Assembly: GCA_933228675.1 (NCBI GenBank)
Contig: OW121740.1
Span: forward strand, 51,476,174 to 51,540,173
Length of the DNA stretch: 64,000 nucleotides
Direction: 5' to 3'
Origin: Stomorhina lunata
Taxonomy: Eukaryota > Arthropoda > Insecta > Diptera > Rhiniidae
Within the stretch, counting starts at the first letter, position 1. The number at the start of each line of letters is the position of its first letter. The position numbers and the translations under genes were made by a program. The notes below the pieces were generated by a model. It had not been told where the DNA came from. It saw only the letters and a list, made by a program, of their open reading frames with translations, and ran no database searches. Positions 28,001-42,900 of this stretch are shown piece by piece.

Positions 28001-30379
28001 ATACCTTCCAGCATGCAATGTAAATCGGGCGAGTGCATAAGTAATGAGAGATTGTGTGATGGCTACGAGGATTGCCGTGATGGCAGTGATGAGACAGTGG
28101 AAATTTGTAGTTTTCTTAAATGTCCAGAATATTCGTTTCGTTGTGGTTATGGTGCTTGCGTTACTGGGTCATCTGCCTGTGATGGCACCAAAGATTGTCG
28201 CGATGGTTCAGATGAAATAGCCAGTATTTGTTCCAATGTAACAACACCATTGTCAACCACTGTACAACCACCTCCGGCACAACCAAGTTTTCCCCCTACC
28301 ACATACCGACCAACAACTTCAACCACAACAATTGCAAGTAGCGCTTCACCAGCCCATCCTCCAGCCACCAGCGAAAGACCTATTACATATGAAAACCAAT
28401 GTTCCGCTTCCTTTATTATGCGTGGTATTTCCTCAATTGCTTCTTGTACTTACCAAGAAAGACCGGTTAGTTGTGAGCAAGACGCTCGTCCCGGTACAAT
28501 GGCAAATATTACTTGTTCTTCCGGTTATGTCGAGAAACACATGAAAAGAGGTTTTACGGTAGCAAAATGTGATCCAGATGGTGAATGGACTAGGGCTAAA
28601 CACAAATGTGTACCCGAATGTGGTACCTTGAGTGACTATCAAAAAGATACTGCCTCAAAACCCTGGGAGGTTACCATTTTGAAAAGAGAATTTACCAGCA
28701 ACTACGAGCCCATATGTAGTGGGGCTATTGTTTCACCCAAAATTGTATTAAGTGGTAGGTTTAAAGCTTAATTTTTTACGTCCTAATTCATAAATGAAAT
28801 ATAAATTTATCAAAGGCTTATTGTAGGAATTGTTTATTTGGTTTATTAGTTTGTCATAACTTTATTTTTCGTTTATGAATAAGGGAGTTATTGTTCAAAT
28901 ATTTTGGAATTTTAAAAAATTTATTTTAATTTTAGCTGCCAATTGTTTTCTTAATCGGGAAAAGGTTTATAATACCGATCATTTCTACTACAGCTTAATT
29001 CCGGGCTATTTTAATCGGAGCTTTAGTGGTGATTCCGTTGAATATTACAATATATCCAGTATAAGCATGTAAGTAAAATTTGTTATGGTTAAATTTGTCT
29101 TTGAAATTCTAGACTACTACTACTGCAATACATATTCCTATATAATATTGAGGAAATTTAAATTTGATCTCAATATAGAAGGGAACCGAGTAACTTAGTT
29201 CTTAACGCTTTGAAAGAGTGATGTTTTATTATAAATACATTAACTATAAGTCATTGAGTAGATAAAGTTACTAGAATCTGGGTCGAAGTAAATCCGATAC
29301 AACGATTTCTGAGCATTTAAGTTTTTTCCGAGAGTTTGAATTATTCTATAATCGGATCAAATTTCATCAATACTATCACACAATATGGTCAAACCTGTCA
29401 CAGAATTTAATACAGCTTCTTAATATTTAAACTACAATCAACTTGTAAATTGGCTTTGGATCGTCATCCGTACCGTGTACAGATTTAATAAAAGGTTTGT
29501 CAATGGAATGGCTCGAACCGCGAGTCTTTAAAATAATAAATTTTAGATATTCGAAGTAAGGTAAATGAGCGGTGAGTTGCTCTCAGTTTTAATAAAAGTT
29601 TTGAGTTTAGAACTTTTCTAAGTAGAAAAAATATCTGAAATGAGCAAAAGCAAGGTGGAAAACAGACAATGAAAAAAGCAAGGGCCATTTCTGAAAAGCA
29701 ACAAGTCCCGTGTACTTCTAAGAAAATAAACAAAATTTTGAAGCATCCTAATTATCAAACGGCACATTAAAGTTCTAAAACAAGTAAGAGTGTTATATTC
29801 GGCTGTGCCGAATCTTATATACCCACCATCAAGTTGTGTCAAATTTAGAAACATATCTCATATATCTACAAGGGTGCAGCTAATTCAAAATCTGGACCAA
29901 AACTGAAAAAATCGCTAAGCTATTGGTATTGTTGGTAAAACCTTTGGACTAAATTCGGTTGCCGTAGCTCTATAGTTCAACATTTAAAAATATTTTAGTG
30001 GTTTCCCCAGTATTTACTTTGATCAAAATTCGGTCTCATAACCGGGTATAGTTTTACATTAACAAGTTGTTAAATACTTTTCGTTGTGCTTAATATGTAG
30101 TTAGGCTAAGCACGTTAATAGTAATACGGCAGGTCCATATATTTCGTTAGGAGTTCCTAATGCATTCATCATATATAAAGTCTGGGCTGGACATTGATGA
30201 TTGATGCCTATTTAATTTCATAGGTGCAATCTTAATATAATGAATGTACTTCCAAATCTTTTTGATTGTAGATATGTAAAGGGGATGTTATATATATAAG
30301 AATTATAGCCAAATGTTGACCGATTGTAACAAAATTTTACACACTTTCTGGTATATCTTATATTCTTAAACGAGCAATA

Positions 30380-30468
<89 letters not shown>

Positions 30469-33400
30469 GCTATCTAAACTAAAATTTGGACAATGGGTAT
30501 CTTTTTTGATGTATAGGTCGAAGAAGAAGGGACTTTTGGAACTTTTACCTCTAAGAGGGTAAAAACGGGTAAAAAGGGGAAAAAATCGAAAACGCTATGT
30601 CTCCTAAAGTAATAGGTATAGAAACAAAATTAAAATTACGTTTTAAACAGCTTTGAAAATAAGCGGACAGGTGTTTGGTACTTTTTTGAAACTATGTCCG
30701 ATAGGGGGTAAAAAAGGGTGAAAATAGTTTTTTTGGCACCTTTTTAACCCACTCTTATATTTTAAACTAAAGAATATAGAAAGAAACTTGGTACTGCAAT
30801 CAATAGATGTAAAAAAAAAACATGAAACACGTATTTGGTACTTTTTTGATTTTGGAGCCAAAATGGGTAAAAAAGGGATAAAATGATAACTTAACATCTC
30901 CAAAGTAATATGAATAGGAACATTATACATTATGTTAAATGCGTTTTAAAAAAATGTACCGAATTCAATTGGCACCAAAAAAGTACCAAATATACATATG
31001 GAACTTTTAGAAAATAGGGAATAAAAAGGGGGAAAAATTAGTATTATTTTAAACAAATGAATGTTTGTCTGTATGTATGTTCTTTATAGAATAGTAAACT
31101 GTGAATTTGATTGTGTTATGCTCTTTAGCGAAGATGTTGCGGATAAGCCGGCGAAGGTTTTAAAGTTGATAAGACTAATTTCCGACAGATGGCGCTACTG
31201 AAAATTACTAAAAATTAATTAAATCGTAAACTGTACATTTGATCATGCTATGATCTTTAGCAAAGTTGTAGCGCATGAGCCGACGAAGGCTTTTTAGTTG
31301 GTATGAATAATTTCCGACAGGTGGCGCTACAGAAACTTACTCAAAGTCAATTTAATCGTAATCTGTACATTTAATCATGCTACAATCTTTAGCAAAGTTG
31401 TTGCACATGAGCCGACGAAGGTTTCTTAGTTGGTATGAAGAAATTTCGACAGGTGGCGCTACTGAAGTTTACTCAAAGTCAATTTAATCGTATGCTGTAC
31501 ATTTAATCATGCTATAATCTTTAGCAAAGTTGTTACGGATAAGCCGAAGAAGGTTTATGAATTGGAATAAGCAAAGTCCGACAGGTGGCGCCACAGAAAA
31601 TTACTAAAAATGAATTAAATCGTAAACTGTGCATTTGATCAGACTATAATCTTTAGCAAAGTTGTTGCGCATAAGTCGACAGAGGTTTCTGTTGATATGA
31701 ATAATTTCCAAAATTATTCAAAATGAGTTAAACTGTAAACTATGCAAACTATGTGTTGGTCGGACAAAATAAATCAAATAATTCAAAATTAACTGAATAT
31801 TTCTACAATGTCTTTCCTCTAAATTTATTTTAGCACTTTATAATATAAAATATATAAAAACTTTAAAATTTTCCTCAAAATGCTTATCATAAAGCTCCGA
31901 GCAAGGCTCGGTCTACCAGGTACTATAGACCTTATTCTTGCAAAATTTAGTGGCCATAGCTATCATAGTTTCTAATTTAATAGCTTTTAACTGGCCTTGC
32001 TAAAATTTTTGGTTTCCGTGAGTGTTTTTTTATATGAAAGCTAAAGTCAAATATGGACTGATTCCTATAAAATTTGATAAACTGATCAAAAATTACATAA
32101 AACTTCCCTATTTTAAGTTTAATCGTCATAGGTATTACAATTGTATTCAAATTATCAGCATTAATGTGTTTCCCGGGGCGGGGTTATATGGGAGCTCTAA
32201 CTACATTTGAACCGATTTTGTCCATTTTCAACACACATCTTTTTAAAGATATCCAAAATTCTTTTGTAAAATTTTGTCCCTATAGCTCTTTTCGTTAAGG
32301 CGCTATCGTGCTTTTATCTGACGGACAGACGGACATAAACAACCTTTTCTTTATGTATTTTTGTGTTTCCATAAGTTTTTCATATGGGAGCTATGGTCAA
32401 ATGGTGACCGATTGTGATTGTGCGCACTGGCTGGCATTGATATAAGACTTTCTTGTGCTTAATTTAGTCTTACTAGCTCTTGTAGTTAAGGAGCTATCAT
32501 GATTTTATCTGACGGACAAACGGACATGAATCCCCTTTTCTTATTGAATATTTGTGTTTTCGTAAGTTTTTTATATGGGAGCTAGGTCAAATGGTGACCG
32601 ATTGCGACAAATTTTTGCACACTGGTTGGCATTGATATAAGAGTTTCTTGTGCCAAATTTAGTGGTTACAACTATTATGCTTTTAGATTTATTGGCATTT
32701 AAGTGTATTTTAGGTGAAATTTAGGCTGTTTTCGTAAGTTTTTTGTAAAGAAGCTATGGCTAAATGTAAACCGATTTCGATGAAATTTTATACGTTGGCC
32801 TAGGGCTAATGTAAAACTGCTATAATTTGTCATTTATTAACAAATAAGCGATTAGCCTAGACGAGGTTATACGGGAGCTATGGTCAAATGTGAACCGATT
32901 TTAGGCGTTATCGTGATTTCAACAGACAGACAGACGGACAGACGGACGGACATCTCTCAATCGTCTTAGAATTTCATAAGGATTCAGAATATATATCGTT
33001 TTTGGTTTTTGAGCCAATATTAAGGAAGTTACAAACGGAATGACAATCTCAATATACCCCCCATTCTTTTTGATGGTGGGTATAACTAGTTGGGCTTAGG
33101 GCCAAATCAAGCTTATCTGAGACAAGGATGACATCACGGCACATATGTGTATCCGTCAAATCTAAAGTTCGCGGAATCCACAATCAGCGGGCTCAAGAAG
33201 TACAATCCTAAAATTCGAATTTTCAACTGGAATGATGGTTAATTAGATATAGAAAATGAAGGTTGTAGACACACAGGACCGTTACCATATCGAGTTTTTA
33301 ACGAGATTTAACGAAATCTAAATAATGGTCTACTAAAAAGGCAGAGCATGCCAAACAACAAACACTAATGTTGCATCTGTAGACGAAAGTAACTGGACGC

Positions 33401-33868
33401 AAGTGCTTGGAGAGTGCTATAAGATATTAGATTTGTTAGTTAAAAAAAAATATAAAATTAATAAAACATTGTTTTCTGCGGAAAAAATATTGGACTCATA
33501 AACATTATTCGGACTCTGCACGAGAACTATTATAAAGTGTTCTTCTGAGTTAAAACGAAGCGAAAGTAGCAAAAGCTTTGTTTAAAGTAGCAGCTTACGA
33601 GCTTATAGCCAGCCTTTTGCATTGAGAGACCTGGGCCGTGGTATAGCAAGTTAGTCACCCGCCTAGCATACCAGAGGTCCCAAGTTCAATCCCCGGCCGG
33701 ACCCACTTGCAAAAAATAATTTTTCAAAACAAGCGGCGGTTCACCTCATAACTTAGCTAGCCACTAGTTATTGAGTATTATGGCTATGAAAAACTTCTCT
33801 AACAAAAAAAACGTAGGTCCCTTTGTCTGAGAGAAGTACCCCTTGTTCCAATTGGAATGTTGTCGGGG

Positions 33869-33902
<34 letters not shown>

Positions 33903-36900
33903 TATGGTAAAAGACAAGACTTACTATAAACATGTTCCTCATAAGCTCCACCATAAAATAATTTGAATATCGCCGAACGGTGTCACTAAGAACCAAATTG
34001 ATTACATTTTGATCAACTCTAAGTGGCAATCATCTTTACCTGATATACGCTCGAGGCGCGGAGCAGATATAAACAGCGACCACCACTTGGTCATATCTAA
34101 AGTTCGATTGGAAATAGCGGCTCTGAGGTCAGAAACGGTAAAAGTCGATCGGAAAATTGATGTTGGGAAACTGAAATCAGAGCGACTGAAACTGAAATCA
34201 GAGCGAACTGCCTTTATAATATCCATAAGGAATCGGCTTCCAGATATTTTAAACAACAACGGCGCAAATATAAACGAAATCGGATAGTGTATCACTCAGA
34301 CATATAATGAGGTTGGTCAACAAACGTTAGGTTTTAAAGACCATAAAAGGAAAGTATGGCTCACCCAAGCAACATGGGACCTGGTTCAACAACGTAAAAC
34401 CATAAAAAATGTAAGTCTAAATGCAAACGCTGATATTGAGGAGCTTAATACAACATACCGTGACCTATCCAACAGAATAAAAAGGTCTGCAAGGAGGGAC
34501 AAGAGAATGTGGGTAGATGTACAAGCAAGTCAAGCTAAGTCAGCTGCAAATAAAGGCGACATGAGAACCTGTAGCATGTAACGGTGTCAAAATTTTAATA
34601 TTTTACTAGTTGTGTGTTATTCTAATGGCATTAGCATGCATATTGGTCCAGCTTCTTGCTCGTCGGCTAATGGGGGGAATCTTAAGCCATTATGACAACT
34701 TGTGTAATTGGGCTACATAATTATTTTAATATTTTGCATGCTAAATAAATAAAGGAAAAGGAAATGAGTGTTTGAGATAAGAAAACAGGAAAAAGCAACA
34801 GGAAAGGAATCTAATACAAATGTTTATTATGGTGACTTTATGAGTGTCAGATGGTATCACTCTTGTTCGCCCTCCCATCCATGATCAGGTTCACGAAAAT
34901 CCGATTGATTATTCTTAACATGATCCCAAAAAAAATCTACCTACCCACTAGGAAACTCGAAAATCAAAAATCGGAGTATTTAGAATTTCATTTTAAAAGA
35001 ATAATTTATTCCAAAATAAACTTAAAATTTTAGGTATTAAATTAAAACTATATTTCGAAACAAATGAAATGTTGATAATAACAAAAGAAATTTCATTGAA
35101 AAAGTTTGGAAAGGGAATCTTAAAATTAAAATTCTAAGGGAAATATAAAATTTTGATATATAAAAAAAATATTATAAATTTTAACAAAATTAAACATCAG
35201 CTTAATAATTCCAATTTACTTTAAGATACATTTTAAAATAAAAACTGATTTTTCTTTTCTAAATAAATAATTAAATACAATAAAAAATACCCCAGTAGAA
35301 ATTCCAAGGAATATTCACCAGCGTAGGTAGAAAAATTATTATTTTAAAATTTATTTTTAATTGAAAACCCGAGAAGAATAAAATTTAAAATGCAAGAATA
35401 AAAATTCATATAATTGAAAATAATCGTTTAGGGAAATTATAAAAAAATACTAAATGCGAAAAATAAATTTTCATTTCAATAAAAAAATTGTTACATGTTC
35501 CATGGAGTGACCCATATGCCAAAATCTTCTTGTAAAGTTCAATGAACTCAAATTACAATTTTTATTTGATGTAAAAAAATCCCGTTAAATAATTAAAAAT
35601 TTAATAATTAACTACGTTTTCGCGAATCATACAGTCTTTCGATAAATTTTTTTGGAAGTATTTGGTATCGTTGTAAATCTTTTTTCAACGCCTTGTCGAA
35701 TATTTAAAAATTTTTGGTATATAATTTATAGATTTTACTAAACTTCTATTTGCAACTTTTATATTTAACAGAAATCAAATTAACATTATATAAAAATAAC
35801 TGTTAAATGCTAGTTAACATTTTAGTGTTAATTAACATTAATGTTAAACGTGTAACATTAATGTTAAATGTTAACATTAATGAACTCGCAAAATTTACTC
35901 TCTTGCAAACAACATGTTGTAAGCGGTTGCAAGTAAAAATTTAGGCATTAATTTATTATCGAAATACAAATACAAGTGTAAAACTTACTTGGTATTAGTG
36001 GTCCATCGATGAAAGTATACTTTCTTCACAGGAACTCCAGTTACCACAATATGAAAAGTAGAGGTTATAAATTATATCCAAAAATTTACAGACTATTCTG
36101 ATTTAAACCTTATTATGTATAAATGAAAGATATAAATTAATTGAATCAAAATATTTTTAAAATATTTACTGTTAGAGTTTCGGGTGTTTGGGTATTTCAA
36201 TAACGTTTTTGGTTGTTAGGACGTTTCTTTTGTAATCATGTCGCACTCTCTCTGGATGTTATAAATTTGTTAATTACATCAAATATATTTTTATATGTGA
36301 TATTGTATATACATTTTAAAGTTAATTTATCACACAATAATTTCTCTCAAAACAAATATTTTTATTATTTTTAATTATTGTCTTCGCATTTTTCTGTTTG
36401 TTTTAATTCTTGCATTTATAAATTTATTCGACCAAGTCTGCGCGGTTAGAATTAATATATTAATATATATAATAATTACAAAATTTGGAAAATATTAAAA
36501 AAAAATAAGGAGATTTCGCGGTGAATCAAAACATCAGCACGAGGATATTGAAATTAAGTTATAAATTATAAGTTCAATTAGTCTTTGTTGTACTTATAAA
36601 AATTTTAATTATTTAGACAAATTGATTTTTGAAAACTTGTGGTGGTACATAAATATTTAATAAAAAAAAGCTGTGACACTGGCAGATTGAAATCAATATT
36701 TCTTTTGTGCTTAAATTTTTGGTTATTACGGATTTTTTTCTTAAACGTTTTAAGTAAAATTTACAACTTGAACTTTGGTTTGTGCAATATGATTTTAGTT
36801 TTAATTTTTAAGAGTTTTTTTTTTTTATATTTTATTTTTAATTTTTAATAGTTTTTAGATTTTATGTTTTAGATTGGATCACTTATGTTTTGGCCTTATT

Positions 36901-39900
36901 TTAGAAATTCTGATGTGGCAGTAACTTTAGAAATGTTGATGATCTGTCTGGTAGTCTGATGAAGTAGATTCTGGTGATTTTGTTTTCAGGACTTTTCCTT
37001 TAGGTTTCCCGTGCCCATGGACGATGTTTCTCTTTTGGCTAATGTTCGGGATTTGGAAGAGATGAATGAAATGTAGAACGTTGCTCTTAGATCGAAACGG
37101 GATAAGGCCAAAAGTTGGAGTCTCCGTGAAAAATCTAACCTCACTTTGCAAATAACAGATGAAGGTGTTTTTTTCTTTTTTTGCAGTAAAGTTGAGAATT
37201 TTAAATATTAACAAATAAAGTTTAATATTTAACTGCACAAAATTTAAAGATTTTATTTTTTTTTTTTTTAAATGAATATTTTTAGAGTTTGTTTCTTTTT
37301 TTTTTTTTTTAATGTCAAAACTTTAAATGAATTGTAAGCAAAAGAATAAAAAAGAACAACTTTTTGCCAAATCTCCGCTTATATACCCCAAAAACTTCTG
37401 GAATTTTGTACATTTTTATTGCAATAGCCAATTTGCTAATTCCAGAATTAAATTGGAGTTGCCATATCCTTACTTGAAATGCTTGAATAAAAGCACAATG
37501 GGGCGAGTGACAAAATAAAACAGTATATAATGGAAAATTACTTTTATATAAAAAAATCAGTAAAATCAATGATTCAAAGTGTCAGAAATTAAAAATTTAT
37601 TATTTTAAACACTGCAAATATTTAAGTATTGTTTCAAGGGTAATTTTTAATATATTAGTAGCAAACATTATGAAAATATTTTGAAATCGAAACTATTCGA
37701 TACAAGCGCCACTACAATTTCCCCCAGCCAAAATCAGATTTGGGGGTTACACAAAACTGATACCGCTTGTAACGAAAAATTAGGGAATTCTATTGCCGAA
37801 TATCTTTTGCATGATACCTTCCAACCAAACGTCCATTTAGATCCTCAAGCTCATAGTAACACGTTCCAATTTTACTCCGGACTCTGGCTTTCACGAATTG
37901 TGGTGCTAGCTTAGCATTGTAACCTTTCTCGAAACTACTTTGCCGAAAGTTACGACGGAAAACTTCTTGACCGATTATATAGTCCACTGGTCTGGATCGC
38001 AAATTATAGGTCCTTTCGTTACGCTCATATTGCTTGTTCATACATTTGGCGGCTCTGGCACGAATTATATCGAATGAATCTTCTCGGTTAAATTTTACGG
38101 ATCTATCATCAATCATATTTAAATTTCTTAACAAGGGATATGTTTTACCATTGGTAATCATATGCTGTCCGAAAGCCATGTAATAGGGTGAAGTACCTAT
38201 GGAAGCATGCACAGCTGAGCGTAAAGCACAACCAATGCTGCTTAGATATTCATCCCAATTACTTTGGTCGTGTTTTATATAGGCCCTAATTGCAGCTAGC
38301 ACAGAACGATTAACGCGTTCAGATGCATTAGCTTGGGGCGAATATACAGCGGTAAATATATGATTGATTGAATAATTTTTTAATAAATCAGCAAACTTTT
38401 TAGATTTAAATTGAGCACCATTATCCGATACTATCGTTTCGGGAGTTCCAAAGGTATGCAACAAGTCTTCCTCTAAATATTTTAAAATCACGTCAGTTGT
38501 AAATTTTTTTATTGGTTTTAAAAAACAAAATTTTGAAAAATGATCAAGAACTATAAAAATTCCCACATTTCCAGACTTAGATCGCGGATACGGACCTAGG
38601 AAGTCAATATATAGTTTTTGGAAAAACCTGGAAGTTTCACTAGTCTTGCCCATCGGTGGTCTCATGACAAAATTTGGATGCTTTGAACCCTTACAAACAT
38701 CACACGATTTTACGTATTCCTTCACATCATTAACAAGATTCGGCCAAAAATAAAAGCGCCGAATACGTTCTAGCATCTTGTTAATTCCGTTATGTGCCGA
38801 TAAGTGGCTATCGTGAGCCTTCTGAAGGACGTCTCCTATTAACTCTCTTGGAACCCACAGCTTCCACGCGAGGTCATCCTGAGTTTGCTCACCAGTGCAG
38901 TGCTCTGTACGTCGGTATAAATACCCATCCAGAATTTTAAGATCAGGTGTTTTCTTAATATTTAGATTTATTCTACTAAGTAATTCCAAATAGCTAGTAC
39001 TTTTAAAATACTCTGAATCTAAATCAATGAATAATCCAGAATTATCTAAAGCTGAAATTTCCGGGCCCAAAAGTTCGGACAAATCCTCCGTGTTGGTACG
39101 CGAAAGCGCATCAGGAACAACATTTTGACTACCCTTTCTGTGTTCAATTTTAAACGTAAACCCTTGAAGTTTCAAAGCCCATCTTGCCAAGCGTGAATTC
39201 AAGTCTGTTTGGGACATGAGCCACTTAAGTGAAGCATGATCAGTGATCACTGTGAACTCATGTCCTTCTACATATGCCCGAAACTTTTTAATGCTTAGCA
39301 GCGCTGCCAAACATTCCTGTTCGGTTACGGAATAATTTCGTTGGGCTTGGTTTAGTTTCTTTGACATAAAGGCAATTGGAAACTCTTCGTCCTCCGCAGT
39401 TTTCTGAACCAATACACTTCCTATACCAGTGTTACTCGCATCACAATGTATATAAAAAGGTTTTGTAAAATCTGGACTATGCAACACTGGAGCTGTGGTC
39501 AAGATGATCTTCAAATCTTCAAAAGCCTTTTGAGCTTCTTCATTCCAGCAAAATTTACGATTAGACTTTAACAAATTTGTTAAAGGAGTAGTCACAGAAG
39601 CGTAATTCCTGATGAACTTCCGGTACCAACCGGACATACCCAAAAATCTACGAATCTGCTTTACCGACCTTGGCACTGGGAAATCAACAATAGCAGATAT
39701 TTTCTCAGGATCAGTCTGTATAACCCCATTTCCCACCAAATGACCAAGATAACGGACCTCTGTCACGCAAAACTTCGATTTTTCTACATTAATAGTTAAA
39801 CCAGCTGTACGCATGGCCCTAGCAATTTCTCGCAATACCAGCAAATGCCTCTCGAATGTGTCTGATACGATAAGCAAGTCGTCCAGATACACGAACACCT

Positions 39901-42900
39901 CTGTTCTCAATGTTGCTGGTACCACTTTATCCATCAACCTTGACATGGTCTGAGGCGCATTACATAGGCCAAAAGGCATAACCTTGTAGTGGTACAAAGG
40001 GCGACCAGGAACCGAGAATGCCGTCTTATCTCTCGATGACTTGTCGAGAGGTATTTGCCAGAAGGCGTCCTTCAGATCGAGGCTCGTAATAAATTCTGCC
40101 TTTGGTAATCGAGATAAAATTCCGTCAATATTCGGCAGCGGGTAGGCATCCTTAACCGTTACTGAATTAACTTTTCTACTGTCGAGGCATAAACGTATTT
40201 TCCCTGGCTTTCTCACTAGTACAATGGGCGATGACCACGGGCTGTCTGATTCCTCAATCACGTCTAGATCCAACATCCGATCTAGTTCCGTATAAATCAA
40301 TTTTTCGATAGCAGGGGAGACTGGAAAATGACGCTGTTTAATCGGTTGAGAGTTACCTACATCTATAAAATGTGAAATCACACTCGTACGACCCAAACCC
40401 TGTTTCGCAAACGAAGGAAATAAATTTATGGTTAAGTTTAGTTGTTGTTTTTGAAAATCTGTAAGAGGTTTTTGGTTGGCTACTTCAGAAATAGAATTGG
40501 ATATTATACCAGAACGAAAGCTATTATCAATACCTGTGGGTAAAAGTTCAAATAAACGCCAAAAGTCAATACCGAGGTAAAGATCTTGGGATAAGTTAGG
40601 GACAATATATAAAACAATAGGTTTAGTGACACCTCGAAAAACTATATCCGTTTTAACGTAACCGAATACTGATTGCGTTTTGCCATCAGCCGTCTTAACT
40701 CCAGATCTTATTTTTTTAAAAATCTTATTTGAATTTAAAAACTCTTTTGCTGCACCTGCACCCAAACAGCTGACGGAAGCCCCTGTATCCAACAAACCAG
40801 TTAAGGTTTTGCCAAAAATATACACATCCGCATACGGTCTAATGTCATGTGGCTGATCGTATATCGTGCTTAAAAGGCTTCGCCTAGTATGCTTTACTGA
40901 GCGCCAAAAATTTTTAATTCGTTCGGTTGAGCGTTTTTGTTTATTTGAAATTGGTTTTGAGTCAAATATTTCAGCACGTTTTGCGTTATACTCAGCTAAA
41001 CGAATGTGAAACGGCTTGAAATAAGTTGGTGGTATTTTACTAATGATACAATTACTTGAAGTGCTACTATTGTTAGATGGAATGTTGTTAGGGAAGATGT
41101 TTTCCGTATTTGGAGTATCGATTCGGGATCTTGTATTTAAAGATTTTTGATTATTAGAAAAAATGGTATAATTTGGTATATTATTTTTTGTAGAATTAGG
41201 AAGTTCATTTATATTGGCTTTAGTTATGCCAGATGATAAGCTGTTTAGTCTGTGTTGGTGCTGGTCGAATGTGTTTGTCTGTGTGCACTTTTCTGTGCAC
41301 AAGCCTTTGAGTTTTTTGAAGAATTGCAGTCTGGACACTGTGGCTTATAAACATTAACTGCACCACACCCATAGCAAAATATGCGTCTATCTTTTAGGCA
41401 ATCCTGGTAGCGATGACCAGGTTGTCTGCAGTTCCAGCAAATCAAGGCAATGGCTGACAGCTCTTCATCAGGAGGAGAGTCACCATCATTTTCAAATTCA
41501 CTAACGTACTTCCGATTCAAAGGCTTTTGAAAAGTTTGTCTGCGACCCATATCTTGTAAAAAGAATTCGCGCCTCCTACAAATATCTCGCAGCTCCGAAA
41601 CTTTTTCTATCTTTATATTTAAAATTTCATGCTGAATTTCAGCTAACAGATTCCTACGTAGTATTTCTACAAGCACTTTCTCAGATAATGGTTCTGTCAA
41701 CCGATCTGCAATGTCAATTATAGCCTCATAAAAAGTATCGAAAGTTTCACAGGACTTTTGCTTTCGATCACGAATCATTTCGCGGAAGTCCACATCAGTT
41801 CTGGAGTCCTTATACTGATTACGTAAGGCTGCACATAATTCTGGCCATCTAATTTGAGGTACAGTTTGATGGTACCTCCAGAACCAGTCATTTGCTTTTC
41901 CCTCGAATAATGTAGAAATGTGATCACAAAGCAGATTAAAATTCCCACTTAATGTTTGCTTAGTTAGGGCTCTTACTCGGTATATAAAATTTTCCACAGA
42001 TATGCCTTTTGCATCACCAGAAAACCTAACTTTCCAATTATAAATAATTTGACCGATTCTATCAGGCCTAAAAGACACTTCAGATAAAGTTGAAGTTTGA
42101 TTTTGTTGAACAGAATTATTGGCGTTACTCCTTTGACCGCTCGGTGGTAACCCCAGAAGTTGTTCTAGCGTTTGTTGCTCAACATCAGGAAGAGATCTCA
42201 TCTGGACATTGGTGGTAGAAGTTAGAGAAGCATTGTTTGGTCCTTCATTGGAATTTGGTTTCACGGAAAGACTCAAGCGCCGAAATCCTTCTTCAATATT
42301 TCTCTCCACAAGACTGGTAAGAGTTTGGCTAAGGTTGGTTACAATTTCAGTATGCTGGGCATTGACCGCGGCTGCCACTAAAGCTCTTATTTGATCATCC
42401 TGATTGTGAGATGCCTCTGACGTTACGGATGTATTTACTTGCTTGGCACCTTGGGAAGTTATAGGATTTTCAGGAGTACCTTGACCTGCAGTTCTAATGT
42501 CATCGAAATTTAAGGCTACTTGAGTTTGCGACCGAGTTCTCCTAACTGATGGCAAAGAAAGGGGATTTGGTATCGGTGTTGTTGGAATTACTGGTGCTGA
42601 CACGACCAATTTGTTTTTGCAACTGGGACATATGCTATTGGTTTTTGCACATTTGTGAAAACAGGATTTGTGGAAGAAATGTCCACAAACAGTTTTAACG
42701 AGATATGAAGAATCTGTTATGGCGGAACTACACCCTACACAAAGAGGCAAACCTCCATTAAAAGGATCATCAACCCCGTCACCCATCATCGTAAGGAAAA
42801 ATAAAAAAAATTCAATATTAAAAATCTATACAAAAAAAAAAGTTTTCTGTGTAATAAAAACTATCCGTAAATATCCACATAAAAAAAGAAATTTTAGGAC

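Noticed and set aside
28005..28011. Alternative acceptor CCAG for exon 3
   Set aside because: It would keep the phase but shorten the spacing between the first two Cys of LDLa 3 to an abnormal length.
16055..33760. tRNA genes at about 16060 and 33640
   Set aside because: Only partial cloverleaf potential with mismatched T-arm stems, and both share a long downstream body. They fit a SINE better.
36639..37569. Small genes within the LTRs (60-103 codons, duplicated at 43890-46608)
   Set aside because: No recognisable domain and AT-rich composition. They are duplicated only because LTRs are duplicated. The 103-codon frame is kept only as a question in the findings.
41318..41338. Independent start of pol at the Met at 41338
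   Set aside because: It lies inside gag, upstream of a correctly phased slip heptamer. A Gag-Pol frameshift explains the arrangement better.
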